NCBI GenBank assembly: GCA_035048495.1
Contig: CM068544.1
Coordinates: 8,178,138-8,242,137, forward strand
Direction of reading: 5' to 3'
Length of the DNA stretch: 64,000 nucleotides
DNA from: Euptelea pleiosperma
Taxonomy: Eukaryota > Streptophyta > Magnoliopsida > Ranunculales > Eupteleaceae
The notes beneath the pieces are model-generated. The model was not told the origin of the DNA. It made no database searches and saw only the letters and a program-made list of their open reading frames with translations. The translations under genes were made by a program, and so were the position numbers. Positions within the stretch are counted from its first letter, which is position 1, and every line of letters begins with the position of its first letter. This document shows positions 51,085-61,780 of this stretch, one piece after another.

Positions 51085-52408
51085 TAATTACCAGATTAAG
51101 TCATAGAGGGGGGTGAATAGGACAATTTTTAATTCCTCTGCGAATTCTTTATTGATTAAAAAATTATTGATTATACAAGGCGGAAAATGATCAGGCAATT
51201 AAAATATGAATCATCCATAGATCATAGATATGCGAAAAATTGAGAAACAATTATGTAAATATTCATAATCACACGAGACTCAGATCTATAGTGGTTCAGT
51301 TACTCTGCACCTACGTCCATTGTCCAATACTCACCACGAGTAGTATTATATTATTTCAATCATGCATTACAACATTTTCAATCGAAATAAATAATCAATC
51401 AACTAAGATTACACTTAGTCTTAATCTAACGAGAATCGCTTCTCGCTCACTTAGAGAGTCAGTCTAGGCCAGTATTCTATTTAGAGAAATTCTTTTATTT
51501 TGAATCTACAATCGACAACTCAGTTAGATGAGTCCACAACCATTCACCAATCACAAAATACACAGTGTTCAGAAATTTCAGATCTCTGGATTTAAAGAAT
51601 GATAATCAAGTAAAGTAAAGTAGAGATATCTTGATTGTGTTAATTCTAATAAAGGGAGAGGACTCTAATTTATAAACAGGCCTTCCTTTATTAGAACTGT
51701 ACCGAATATAGCAGTTTGAAGGGCGAAAATGCGCTTCTAATCGCATAAGAGATTTTGTCAAACGAGATCCGAAACGGACGGGGTCGACCACATTATTGGC
51801 TGGTCGACCGGACCTTGGTCAATCGACCCTTTAGTCGGTCGCCCGCTCAGGCTTTCTTCCCAATTTCCTGAACTCGAGAGTTAGGGTCGATCGGAACTTC
51901 GATCGCCCGCTCATAAGTCCAGTCGGCCGGACAGTTTTGTCCATAACCGAATACATACAAAGTTTTGAGAATTTCTCTTCTCGTCACACGCACAATCCAT
52001 AACACTTAACCATCTAGGGTAAATCAATATCCGCTGGCAACGCGCAGTTTTACCCTCAGATTTGCGTAAGTAACCGCAACACGAGTTTCTTCATAATTAA
52101 ACGTTCGTTGAGTGAGAATACTTGAGCTTTTGACTTTGTCTTCAGTTGAGCTTGATAACTTGATTTTGTCTTCAATTGAACTTGATAATCTTGACTTTGT
52201 CTTTAGTTGACTTTGTCTTCAGTTGATTTTGAACATTTGGGTTGTCTTTTCTTCAGTTTTAATCCTTCTTTGGTTTGTTTTGTAGAAGTCCACTTGATCT
52301 TTGACACTTCAGTCGTCAGTTGATTTGAGGCACAGCGACATATATATATATATATATTATTACTGAAGAACTAAGTATTCATGGGATTTGACAACCGAGA
52401 CTTTTCAA
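51085..52408. repeat. Long terminal-repeat-like element X, copy 1
   Basis: Begins in the region AGTCATAGAGGGGGGTGAATAG and runs to GAGACTTTTCAA at 52408. Sequence from about 51355 (TCATGCATTACAACAT) is repeated at 54464, and its last 300 bases recur at 58436-58636. It contains TCGGTCG/GGTCGACC-rich segments. LTR nature is inferred from its structure; no coding sequence seen. Confidence 0.55.
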
Positions 52409-53763
52409 GAAGCAAGGTGGTTGTGTAGTAGCTTGATGTGCAACCAGCAAGTGAGAGAGAGAACGTGGGGGAGGGAACCACCTAATGAAGAGATCGTGGA
52501 TCTCTTCTTATTGAGAGAGAGAATCGTAGGAAGTTAGGAGATTCTCGTAGGAAAAGTCACAACGGTTTTAGAAACTGTGGAGATCCATTATACTTGGAGA
52601 TTTGTGAAGGGGTGTTAAGAACCGTTGGATCTAGTGAGATCCATCAGTTGTGGGATAAAGGTGGAAGAGTAGGAAGAGGAATCGGTCAAGTGAGATTGAT
52701 TCTCTTATGGTTATGGGTAAGTTATGGGCTTTTGACACATGGGGGCCTATGGGGTTGGTGCAAAGAGTTAGTGGGTTGCGAACCATGGGGGCCGGTGGGC
52801 TATGGGCCGTTGGATTTGTACAATGTTAGTGGGCTATCATTGAAGGCCTTGGCCATATGATTATTGGGCCTAGAAGAATGCCACATGTCAGCCAGTGGAT
52901 GTGTGGCCCATGGAATAGGTGGGCTAGTGGGTTAATGGGCTAGGAGAGAATGGACGATGTGTGCCATGGAGGATATTATATGATGTTGGGCACAAAGTAG
53001 CTTGCAAGAGGTATGGGACGATATTAAAAAATGGCGATGTGGCCGATAGATCATCAAGAAGTGAAGATGGATGGTTAGAATTTTATCGGTCAAGAGATTA
53101 ATGATGATCATGATGATCGGATGGTTGATGGATGATCGTAGGATCTAATGGTAGGATGAGATGATCCAAGGGTTAGATGTTAGGGTTTAGAGAGATGGAG
53201 AGAGGGGAGAAGGAAAATAATACAAAAATAAAGAGAAAAGAGTTGGAGGAGGGTCTTGAACCTTGGTCTTCAATAAGTTTTTCACTTGAGCTTCACCAGT
53301 AGTGCAAGCTAGCTTTTGATGTCATTTGGTGTAGCTTTTAACATCTTGGTCCTTCTCTTGGGCTTCAGTTCTTCCGCTCTATATTGGTTATTTGAATCGG
53401 CTCTACGATCCTCCGGGTTTGCTCGTACTTGGCTTCTATCTTCTTATCCTAGCATGCTGGCTCTTTGAGCTTTGATAGAGGTCTTTTGTGGTTGGTTGTG
53501 GGCCCGCTAGCCTCGAGAATCTTCCAATCGGGTCTCTTAAAAGAGAAAAAATGTGTAATGAGATTCAACTAAAACGGCTTGATACTAGATTATCCGAAAT
53601 GCGTATATTTCATGCAAATAGTCGATTTTCTTCTAAAGAATGTGTTCTATGTAATAGAAGAAATTCTTACGTGGAAAAATCGACAAAAAGATAAGTTTTA
53701 CGTAGGAGAGTAACATCACTAAAAGGATAATAGCTTAAAATAAGTACTTTTTAGCGAATATCA
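52409..53763 (-). mobile_element. Athila-like LTR copy A, partial
   Basis: Its right 500 bases match the right parts of copies B and C: GTCTTGAACC near 53255, CTCGAGAATC(T/A)TCCAATCGGG near 53513, TTACGT(G/A)GAAAAAT near 53667, and the end TTAGCGAATATCA at 53763. The left part is diverged or lacks the TGAAA(A/G)TAGGGTTTTTCC start seen in B and C. Confidence 0.65.
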
Positions 53764-54463
53764 TAGCCTTCGAGCAGAGTATCGACTATTGCCCTGATAT
53801 GTTGGTACAACATAGATCTACCTATACATGGAGCCTAGGTGAACATAGACCGTCTCCAACTCTTGTACCATCTCGGTACTGGTTTTACTATCGACCTTCC
53901 TTGATATATCTTTAGAGCAATGGCTAGGTGTAGTGAGAACATTGTTCATCATCCTTGCATTCCTTACCCTATTATTGTCAGTGATATACATCGTTACTTC
54001 TCAGTTTCAATTCATTTAGATGAGGTTGAGCTTAAATCCATTGGGTTCTCGAGTATCAAGAAGAGCCAGGCTCCGGTTCGTAGAGTCCCAGGTTGACCTC
54101 ATGAGACTAATGACGAGGAGGACGATGACGTAGATCTTGATGACATACTGGTCGAAGATGAGGATGACGATGATGAACATCTAGCTCCAAGACTCGGACA
54201 ACAGGCTACTAGTGTGAATATGAGACCTCTGGTCAAACTTGAGTCCCTCGACTTACGATTTGATCAGTTTGAGTAGTAGACTACAATGCGCTTCGATCGT
54301 CTCATGATTCCATCACTAGGTTGCACAGCTTCGTGGAGTATCAATTTACAGTGATGGGATTCGGCCCACGACCTCCCTTTCCTGATCTGGATTAGTCTCA
54401 CGATGGCGCTGGGACTTCTAGTGGATTGCCCTTTTGACTGCTTTGTGGGAGATTTGATTTTCG
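53764..54463 (+). other. Sequence between LTR-like repeats; weak coding trace
   Basis: The plus strand has an acidic, interrupted frame around 54020-54280 (DEEDDDVDLDDILVEDEDDD-like, then RFDQFE before a TAG). I do not recognise the protein; it may be part of a retrotransposon-borne ORF. No confident gene. Confidence 0.25.
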
Positions 54464-57400
54464 ATCATGCATTACAACATATCCAATTGAAATAAATAAT
54501 CAAACAACTAAGATAACACTTAGTCTCAACTAACGAGAATCACTTCTCTCTCACTAGAGAGTCAGCCTAGGCTAATAGACTTTTAGAGAAACATCTTTCT
54601 CATGGATCTATAATTCATAACTCCTTCAATTCGAGAATCACTTCTCGATCCACATAGAGAGTCAAACTAGGCACGTAGTATTTTAGAAAATAAATTTCTC
54701 AAGGATTCCACAATGACAACTTAATTCAATGAGTAAAAATCTATCCACCAATCTCAAATATCCAGTTTTGATAAATTTGACTTCTATCTAAAAGGGTTTG
54801 TTCATAGAGACTTATCTTTAGACGAGTCTAATCAAATGAAGAATATTCGGAGAAGAATTCGCCACAGAGACACACTACTAGAGATGATCTTCTTTGTGGT
54901 AGAATATAATTATAAGAATCACACAGATTGTAGTCTCTCAAACAAATAGAGCGTTTACAAAAAGATGCATTGGGTTTGCTCAAGTGAAGCTCTTACAAAT
55001 CACAAATCTCTAAAACTCAAGAGATGTTAATCAAAGAATGGGAGTCCAAGAGATAGCTTGATGGGTTTAGTCTCTAATATATAAGGCTATTCCTAAATAA
55101 TAGAAACAGATCTAAAAGAGTCGTTTGAATGGCTTAAGTGCGTCAAAATTCGCCCAATTTGCGAAGTCAAAACGAAATTCAGGAAAAGGGGAGGTGTGGA
55201 CCGCACATTTTGACCGGTCGATTGCTCTGACAGTTTTCTTTCTAAGTTTGGTCGGTCGCTCAAAATAGTCGGTCGACTGCTCAAGTTGAATCACCGAGAG
55301 TTCATTCTGTTGGGTCCGGTCAACAACACTTTTTGTCTGATCGGCCGCTCAAAGTCAGAAGACTCTGGTCGACCGCACATTCGAGCCGGTCGGCCGGTCA
55401 GCTGAATACTAGGCCAACACGAACAAACCGCACACCAACTCCTAATGAGGCTATTAAAACTTCCAAACAAATACTTTAAAGTCCAATGGTCATCTGGGGT
55501 CAAATAGAACAACAAGCTTCGCCCACCCTAAAATGCATATGAGTGCTAAAGTCATAAGATTAAGATAGTTGAACGTCCATTGAGTGAAGACGTAAGCTGA
55601 CTTGAGTTCTAAATGAAAGTAGGGTTTTTCCGCGTCGTTGGTTACAGAAACACTAACTTCAACACATTTATAATTATCCAAGACTTTTAACCTGTAGAAT
55701 GAGTAATTTTGTATAGTGGCTTGTGTCGGATGTCGATCCGCACTCGGGATTAGTCGGATTAGTGCAAACAAGAACATAAAATGACAGATAATATACAAGA
55801 GAAATGTGGAAGGATGAGAATGGTGAGTCAATATTAAAAATGCATCCAAGTGAGATCCAAAAAATACTAAAATCATCGAAATCAAATTGCATTAATCAAA
55901 CTGTTGCTTACATGAAATAAATGACAGAAATAAATAAAGCGGTAAATCTATTCTAGAAAGCATGTAAGAAAGCATATAAAAAGAGATTTTAGAGAGAGAG
56001 GAAGAAGGTAGAGATAGATTTTCACCTCGGCCATTTATCGGCCGACAAAGTAGAGGTGAGAGAAAAACTCACCCTTTTGCATTCACCGAACGGAATCGAC
56101 GGTGCAAAAAAGGCGATCAGCCTGGGGATCTCTAGAGAGAGAATCTAGAGAGAGAATGGGATTTACCATGTTGCACTTACCGAAAGTGGACGGTTAAGAT
56201 TTTACCCTTGGTTTCTCGATCAAGGGTGGATCGGCCAATGTTAAGGATGATGGATAGTCCGGTTCACCAAGTGAAAAGAATGATGTGCGCATTTGTGGAG
56301 AAGACCAAAGAAGGTGGATACCTAGCCGGTGCACTAGGTGGTTGCTAGCGATGGAAGGATGCGGTGAAGGTTGAGGAAATCGTGGCAGGTTGGTGGTTTG
56401 CTTGGCAAATCTGGATCTTTGGAGCACCGGTGGAGATTTTTCTGATCTCTTGGTCTTTGGCTAGCAAAGGTAATGGATTATAGAGGGAGGATGGGCGAGT
56501 AAGGTGATAACCGGCAGGAGTTGATGGCGGTGATAGTTGGAGGCGGTGGAGAGGAATTGCTGCAACAGGCGGTGGTGTTGCTCTCCTCTTCTCATCTCTT
56601 CTCCTTCTTTTCTTTTTCTTCTTTCTATTATTATTATTTTTTCTCTTTGTTTCTCTTGTTTTTCAAGGAGAGGGAAGACGGTTTAGAAAGATGAGGAACC
56701 TGCTGTGGGTGGCCGGAGAAGAGGAGGAGCAGACTGAAAGTCGTTGCTGGTCAGTCCAACATGATGTATAGGTGTGTCTAGGTTTGTAATGGCAAGGAGA
56801 GATGCCAGAACTCAAGGAAATGAGTGGCAAGGAATGGAGAGCTGCTGGGGAGATGCTTGCACGGTGGAGATTGCAGCGGTGGAGCAGATGGGAGGCGGCG
56901 CAAGGAGGTGGAGGAAACCACTGATTTTGCAAGTTTTGGGTTGCTGTACAACGCCATTTGGATAGGTCTCCAACAGTGGGAGAAGGCAGGAATGGTGGTG
57001 AGAGATGGTGCAACCCAAAAAAATGAGTTGCAGGTGTTGTGGTACTCCGGCCATGGAAGGAGGCGGAGGTGATTGCAGCGTGTGGCTGCTGTTGCGTGCA
57101 ACAGCATACATGGAGTCGCAGGAGGTCTAGTTGCATCCTGTGGAGTGGTTGTGGCGGTGCTTACAAACGGCAAAGAGGGTAGCAGATCTGAGAAGCTTGT
57201 AGCGTTGTCGGTCGGAGTTGCAGCCTGCAACTCCGGTGAAAACGTGAAGAGGAAGACCGTGAAGAAGATGAAGAAGAAGGTGAGAATCGGGCCAAAAGAG
57301 AGGGGAAGAAGGAGAAGGGGGTTTTGGGAGACGGAGAGGAGGAGAGGGGATAAGATTAGGGTTCAAAACGAGCCACTCTCTTTCCCCTTTAAAGCTCCTT

Positions 57401-58640
57401 AGTTTCCATTAATGAAAATTAGGGATTTTTTTGAAAAAAATAATTTTGTTTTTTTTAAAAACTTCTTTTCTTTCTTTGGGGCATTTCCTCATTTAGTGGA
57501 CCTCCCTTTTTTATTTTTTAAAAATTAATTTAAAGCATGTTAAAATCGCGGGGTCCACTAAATGGTCGGGCCGCGAGTCGATGATGATGGGCCCGGCTGT
57601 TGGCCCACATGGACTGATGATGAGCCTCATCTCATAAGATGATGTGACGGATGATTTGCTGTCGATCAGACGGATGATGACTGGATTGGGATCCAGATTG
57701 GTAGACCGATAGATCTAAAGAGATCCAACGGTCCGATGGACGATCCAACGGTCAGAAAGTTCAGAGAGATGGGCCAGAGCCAACGGGCAGGAGTTCTGAG
57801 GTTAGGTTAATAGATCTAATGATCAGGTGGTGATGTATAAGGAGATGAAGAGAGATGAGAGAGAAATAGGAGAGATGAGAGAGAAAACTCTACAGACTAC
57901 AGAGATAACTGCTGGTAGAGGGTCTGGAACCCTAGTTTTCAATATGTTCTTTTCTCAGGCTACGCCAGTAGAGCAGATTATCATTTTCTTCTCATTTCAT
58001 GTGGCTTTGACTGCTTTGGTCCATGTCTTGGTCATCGGCTCTCTCGCTCTCTTAGTTCTTTAGGCTGGCTCTTCGATCCTTTTGTTCAGCCCGTAATAGG
58101 CTCATATCTTCTAAACATAGCCCGTTGGCTCTTTAAGCTTTGATTATGGGCTCCTATGGTTGATTGTGAGCCCGCAAGTCTCGAGAATCATCCAATCGGG
58201 GTTTCCTGCGACAGAAGAAGCGCGTAATGAGGCTTTATCAGAACGACTTAATATCTAAACTTCTGAAAATGTGTTTAATGCATGCAAATATACCATTTCA
58301 TCTAGAAAAGTGTGTTCTACACAATGGAAGACACTCTTACGTAGAAAAATAGATAAATGAAGTAATTTTATGTAGGAGAGTGTGATAACACTTAGAGGAT
58401 AATAGTGAAAAATACGCACTTTTAAGCGAATATCATTAAATCTTCATGCTAACTTTAACTATGTCTTCTGCTGAACTGCTTCTCTTAGGTTTGTCTTCCT
58501 CAGCTTTTGCTCTTTTGTGATTTGTTGATGAAGTTCACTTGATTGTTGACACTTCATTCTTTAGAGATCAGTTACCGATTGAGAGCAATAACTAAAGAAC
58601 TAAAGGTTCTTGAAATTGACAATAGAGACTTTTCAATCCT
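54464..58640. repeat. Long terminal-repeat-like element X, copy 2, split by LTR B
   Basis: Left part 54464-55613 matches element X copy 1 from TCATGCATTACAACAT onward (AACGAGAATC(A/G)CTTCTC, AGAGAGTCAG(C/T)CTAGGC). The right part 58436-58636 continues it (GTCTTC..., GAAGTTCACTTGAT, GAGACTTTTCAA). Between them sits LTR B. Confidence 0.6.
55614..58435 (-). mobile_element. Athila-like solo LTR copy B, 2.8 kb
   Basis: The plus-strand left end TGAAAGTAGGGTTTTTCCGC and right end GCGAATATCA match copy C. Flanked by CTAAA (55609-55613) and TTAAA (58436-58440), a 5-bp duplication with one mismatch. Sequence of element X lies on both sides and no internal retrotransposon sequence is attached, so it is best read as a solo LTR. 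A palindrome CGGAGTTGCA/TGCAACTCCG is at 57213-57235. Confidence 0.7.
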
Positions 58641-59917
58641 CCTACAGCCCAGGTGCATCTCAAGAACTGAAAATAGGGTTTTTCCGCGTCGTTGGTTACG
58701 GAAACCCTAACTTCAACACATTTTTAATTTATCCGAGACATTTAACCTGTAAAATGAGCAGTTTTGCATAGTGGCTCGTGTCGGATGTCGATCCGCACTC
58801 GGGATTAGTCGGATTAGCGCAAATAAGAACATAAAATGACAGAAAATTTCCTGAAAATGGAACACAATTTTATTCAAATAAACTTCATTCAATCAAAATT
58901 GTCTTTTACAGCAAAAATCTAACAAAATAACTAAACTAGAAAGCATTAAAAGAGATTAGGGTAGAGAGAGAAGATGAATTGAGAGAAAGACAACCTAGAG
59001 AGAGAAATTAAGAATAGGAGAGAGAAAATAGAAAGAGAAAATGAGGAAAGGCCTAGAGAGAGGAAGAGAGTGAGAAGATCTAGAGAGAGAATCTAAAGAG
59101 AAGGATAAAGAATGGAGATGAAACCTACCTTGTGGTCTTACCATGAGGTGGAGATTGACCGGCAAAGAGAACCTGCCAATGGAGTGATGATGCTCCGGTC
59201 ATTGATGGTCAACCAAGTGGGAAGCCCGAAGAGGGTGCATGGTGGTGCTCCGGCCAAAGAGGAGTGGGTTGAAGAAGCCACAGGCTCGCATCTGGTGGAG
59301 CTTGTGAGAAGCTTGGTGGAAAGAAGGAGGTTATGGCTTGCAAGTTATGAAGCCCTACCTGTTCTTCTTCACTGGAGAGCTACTCTTTTGAGGCAAGAAT
59401 GGAGGTTGCTGACCATCAACCCAACGAAGATGGTGGTGCTGTCCAGCAGCTAGGAGAAGACGAGGTGCTCTCCGCCTAGTTTTTCAAGCGGTGCTTGAAG
59501 GTGGAGGTGGATGCAAGAGGTGTGCGTGCAGGTGGTGGAGCACGTTGTGGATGAATCTAACGGCCTGCTCTATTGCAGGCCGTGAAGATGGTGATGGATA
59601 TAGTCGTGCTGCCCACAGGTGAGATGGTGTGGTGGTTAGCTGTGGAGGAAGGGAGGCACTAGGGGACGTGGTGGCTGGCGTTGGACGGTGCAAGGAGGGG
59701 ATGGAACCCACCGTTCTTTCCCTCTTTTTTTTATTTCTTTTTCTGTTTTTGGTGAGAGAGGCGAGGGCGAAGTGGTAAATGGTAGCTTGGGTGCCGTGGA
59801 GCTGGAATGGTATTAGGTGCAGCAGGGTATAGCCACTGTAATGGAGGTTTCCGGCGAGCTTCTCGCCGTAGAAGACGACCGGAGTTGCACCTGCAACTCC
59901 GGTGGAATTAAAAGAGA

Positions 59918-60480
59918 AGAAGAAGAAGAAGGCTGAGGATAAAAAAAAGAAGAAGAAAACGACGAGGAAGGAGAAGAAAACTAAGAGGAAGAAGACGGAT
60001 AGGAGGAGAGGGGGAGGAAGACGTGCTGGCGGTGGAGACGACGACCGGAGTTGCTGTCTGCAACTCCGGCGAGCTAAGAAGACAAAGAAGACGCAGCAGA
60101 AAAAAAAAAGGAGAAGAAGAAGAAGAAGAAGAAGAAGGAAGGGAAGAGAGGAGGAGGAAAGAAGAGAAGGAAGGAGAAGAGGGGGAGGACCCTCACCAGC
60201 TAGCTGTGGTGAGGACGGTGGTGGCGCTCGGTTCGCCGGCCGGAGTTGCAGACCTGCAACTCCAGCAACAAAAACAAGAAAACGAAGAAGAAGAAGAGGA
60301 GGAGGAAGAGGAGAAGAAGAAGAAGAAGAAGAAGAAGAAGAAGAAGAAGAAGAAGAAGGAGAAGAAGAAGAAGAAGGAGCTCCACTCCTCACCGGCGATG
60401 GCGCGCCGGAGGAGAAGACGAAGGGGAAAGGGAAGAGGAAGAAGAGGTGTCCGAGCGGCGGGGGGGGGGAAGAAGAGGTC
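59918..60480. repeat. Purine-rich low-complexity tract, (GAA)n/(GGA)n
   Basis: Almost pure purine on the plus strand, with a GAAGAAGAA run at about 60313-60376. It is part of LTR copy C and encodes only K/E/R or S/L-rich frames. Confidence 0.9.
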
Positions 60481-60840
60481 CCCCGAGGGTTTTTCAGCTC
60501 TCTCCTTAAGTAGAAACCGTGGGTTTCTACACTTAGAAACTCACGGTTTCTAAAAAAAAATTCATTTTTTTATTTTTTTATTATTATTTTATTTTAATTT
60601 TTATTTTTGAAAAGTGATAAGTGGGTTACGGGCTTGGGCTCGTGGGCTATTTGGCCATGACCACCAGGCCAAAAGCTGATGCCACGTGTTGGCCAGTGGT
60701 TGGCCGAGAGATGACGCCACGAGTCGGCCAGTGGTTGGCCAATGGGAATGCTCAAAATCGTGGGCCCAGAGTGCATCGGCCATGGGCCAGAAGGTAGGTG
60801 AGAAGGATAGTGGGCCACTGGGCTCGATGGATGTGGGTTA

Positions 60841-60990
60841 GGGTGCGTTTGGTTGCCAGGGGAGAAAAATGCATTTTTCCCCTTGAAATACCCATCAAGG
60901 AAAGATGTATTTTCCTTTCTTCGGAAATCGAGCTCTACGCTCTCAGCCACGATCAATAATCTGAGGCATTACTCTACAATCAAACCTGCC
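60841..60990. mobile_element. Tourist-like MITE (150 bp) in LTR C
   Basis: Ends GGGTGCGTTTGGTTG and CAATCAAACCTGCC are imperfect inverted repeats of the PIF/Harbinger (Tourist) type. It is flanked by TTA at 60838-60840 and 60991-60993, the expected 3-bp duplication. Copies A and B do not show it at the matching place. Confidence 0.8.
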
Positions 60991-61780
60991 TTAGGGACTG
61001 ATATTTTACACTGGAGATCGGGTGGTTGATAGGATGGATGATCGACTGATCAGTAGCATGATCGGATGGTCGGATGCATAGAATTGATAGATCACATGGC
61101 GATCTATAGAGATTCAACGGCCCGATGGAAGATCCAACGGTCAGAAAGCTAAGGGAGATGAGACAGAGCCAATGAGCAGGAGTTCTGGGGTTAAGTCAAT
61201 AGATTCGAGGACCGAGAAATGAAGAGAGAGAAAATAAGGAGAGATGAGAGAGAAAATATCAGAAAAAGTATTGGCAGAGGGTCATGAACCCTGGTTTTCC
61301 ATTGTTCTTCACTTGAGCTTTGCCAGTAGAGCAGGCCATCATTTCATGTGGCTTTAAATGCTTTGGTCCTTCTCTCGGTTATCAGCTCTCCCGCTCTCGT
61401 GGTTCCTTGGGCCAGCTCTTCGATCCTCTTTTTCAACCCGTATTTGGCCCATATCTTCTAGTCATAGCCTGTTGGCTCTTTAAGCTTTGATAATGGGCTT
61501 TCATGATCGATCTAGGCCCGCAAGTCTCGAGAATCATCCCATTGGGGTTTCCTGCGACAGAAGAAGCGCGTAATGAGACTTTATCAGAACGGCTTAATAT
61601 CTAGACTTCCGAAAATGTGTTTAATGCATGTAAATATACCATTTCGTCCAGAAAAGTGTGTTCTACGCAATAGAAGAGACTCTTACGTAGAAAAGTAGGT
61701 AAATAGAGTATTTTACGTAGGAGAATGCAATAACGCTAAAAGGATAATTGCTTAAAATAAGCACTTTTGAGCGAATATCA

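Larger units (their letters stand above)
58668..61780 (-). mobile_element. Athila-like LTR copy C, 3.1 kb
   Basis: Starts TGAAAATAGGGTTTTTCCGC and ends GCGAATATCA; on the minus strand it begins TGTGATATTCGC (with the bases at 61781-61782). The sequence to its right (CAACCCTCGACCAGCATATTGCC) parallels the sequence next to the intron-3 Athila-like LTR (CACCTCCCAACCAGCATATTGC), so this is the 3' LTR of a minus-strand element whose internal part runs to the window end. It holds GA-rich low-complexity sequence, three hairpin motifs and a Tourist-like MITE. Confidence 0.7.

Noticed and set aside
56663..57402. ORFs of 79-157 codons on both strands
   Set aside because: Compositionally biased sequence of LTR copy B; frames overlap on both strands and no family resemblance is seen.
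59484..60513. Long overlapping ORFs of 203 and 302 codons
   Set aside because: They are K/E/R-rich or S/L/P-rich translations of one purine-rich tract on both strands and in several frames, inside LTR copy C. No domain and no codon structure.
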